Positions 5,451-5,494 of a DNA stretch of 5,494 nucleotides are shown in pieces. The position numbers and the translations under genes were made by a program. Origin of the DNA: Candidatus Eiseniibacteriota bacterium (GTDB lineage: Bacteria > Joyebacterota > Joyebacteria > Joyebacterales > Joyebacteraceae); assembly GCA_030610515.1 (NCBI GenBank), contig JAUWRQ010000103.1, positions 1-5,494 of the forward strand, read 5' to 3'. The notes below the pieces were generated by a model. That model saw only the letters and a program-made list of their open reading frames with translations. It had not been told where the DNA came from and did no database searches. Within the stretch, counting starts at the first letter, position 1. Each line of letters starts with the position of its first letter.

Positions 5451-5494
5451 TTGCTGCCCCGGGCGCGGACCGAGGCCGCCGCTTCGTTGAGTTC
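5451..5494 (+). CDS. Possible start of the next gene (partial, unidentified)
   Basis: TTG at 5451-5453 follows GGGAGG (5437-5442) with an 8-base spacer and opens a frame that runs off the right edge: MLPRARTEAAASLS. Fourteen residues are too few to recognise. The usual neighbours after acpP are fabF or rnc, but the visible peptide shows no motif of either. TTG starts appear to be used for fabD and probably plsX here, which makes this start plausible. A later start beyond the window is equally possible. Confidence 0.22.
   Translation, partial: MLPRARTEAAASLS

Noticed and set aside
5417..5460. Hairpin after acpP as a standard intrinsic terminator
   Set aside because: The 3' arm is followed by ACTTGCTGCC with no T-run, so the classical signature is missing. 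It is listed only as a structured element.

Overview
This window is a stretch of GC-rich bacterial chromosome in which every convincing gene lies on the + strand. It carries a classical type II fatty-acid and phospholipid initiation cluster in the order rpmF - plsX - fabH - fabD - fabG - acpP. The 3' end of a NuoG-like molybdopterin-oxidoreductase-family gene precedes it, and a possible start of one more gene follows it. Third codon positions are strongly G/C, yet ATA (Ile) and AGG (Arg) are used often. At least two genes probably start with TTG. The order of these genes is widespread in Bacteria, so it does not identify the phylum, and I do not assign one.

Layout. Bases 2-943 hold the last 313 codons of the NuoG-like protein. 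Bases 944-1038 form a noncoding leader with a sigma70-like promoter match (-35 inside the end of the upstream gene) and a strong RNA hairpin (975-1002). rpmF (1039-1227) encodes zinc-ribbon ribosomal protein L32. plsX (1259-2251) overlaps fabH (2244-3236) by 8 bases. A 90-base gap precedes fabD (TTG start at 3327, to 4265). A 101-base gap holding two hairpins precedes fabG (4367-5110). acpP (5151-5396) follows after 40 bases. The last 98 bases contain another strong hairpin and a candidate TTG start of the next gene; fabF or rnc would be usual there, but too little is visible to say.

How the genes work together. FabD moves malonyl from CoA to the acyl carrier protein made by acpP. FabH condenses an acyl-CoA starter with malonyl-ACP. 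FabG reduces the resulting 3-ketoacyl-ACP. PlsX converts finished acyl-ACP to acyl-phosphate for phospholipid synthesis. L32 in the same unit ties ribosome output to membrane growth. Elongating condensing enzyme (FabF/B), dehydratase and enoyl reductase are not in the window.

The enzymes look intact and ordinary, and I see no undescribed protein system, mobile element, CRISPR array or RNA gene. The most interesting signals lie between genes: GC-rich hairpins without U-tracts, several covering Shine-Dalgarno sequences, plus a FabG whose cofactor pocket residues suggest NADH rather than NADPH preference.
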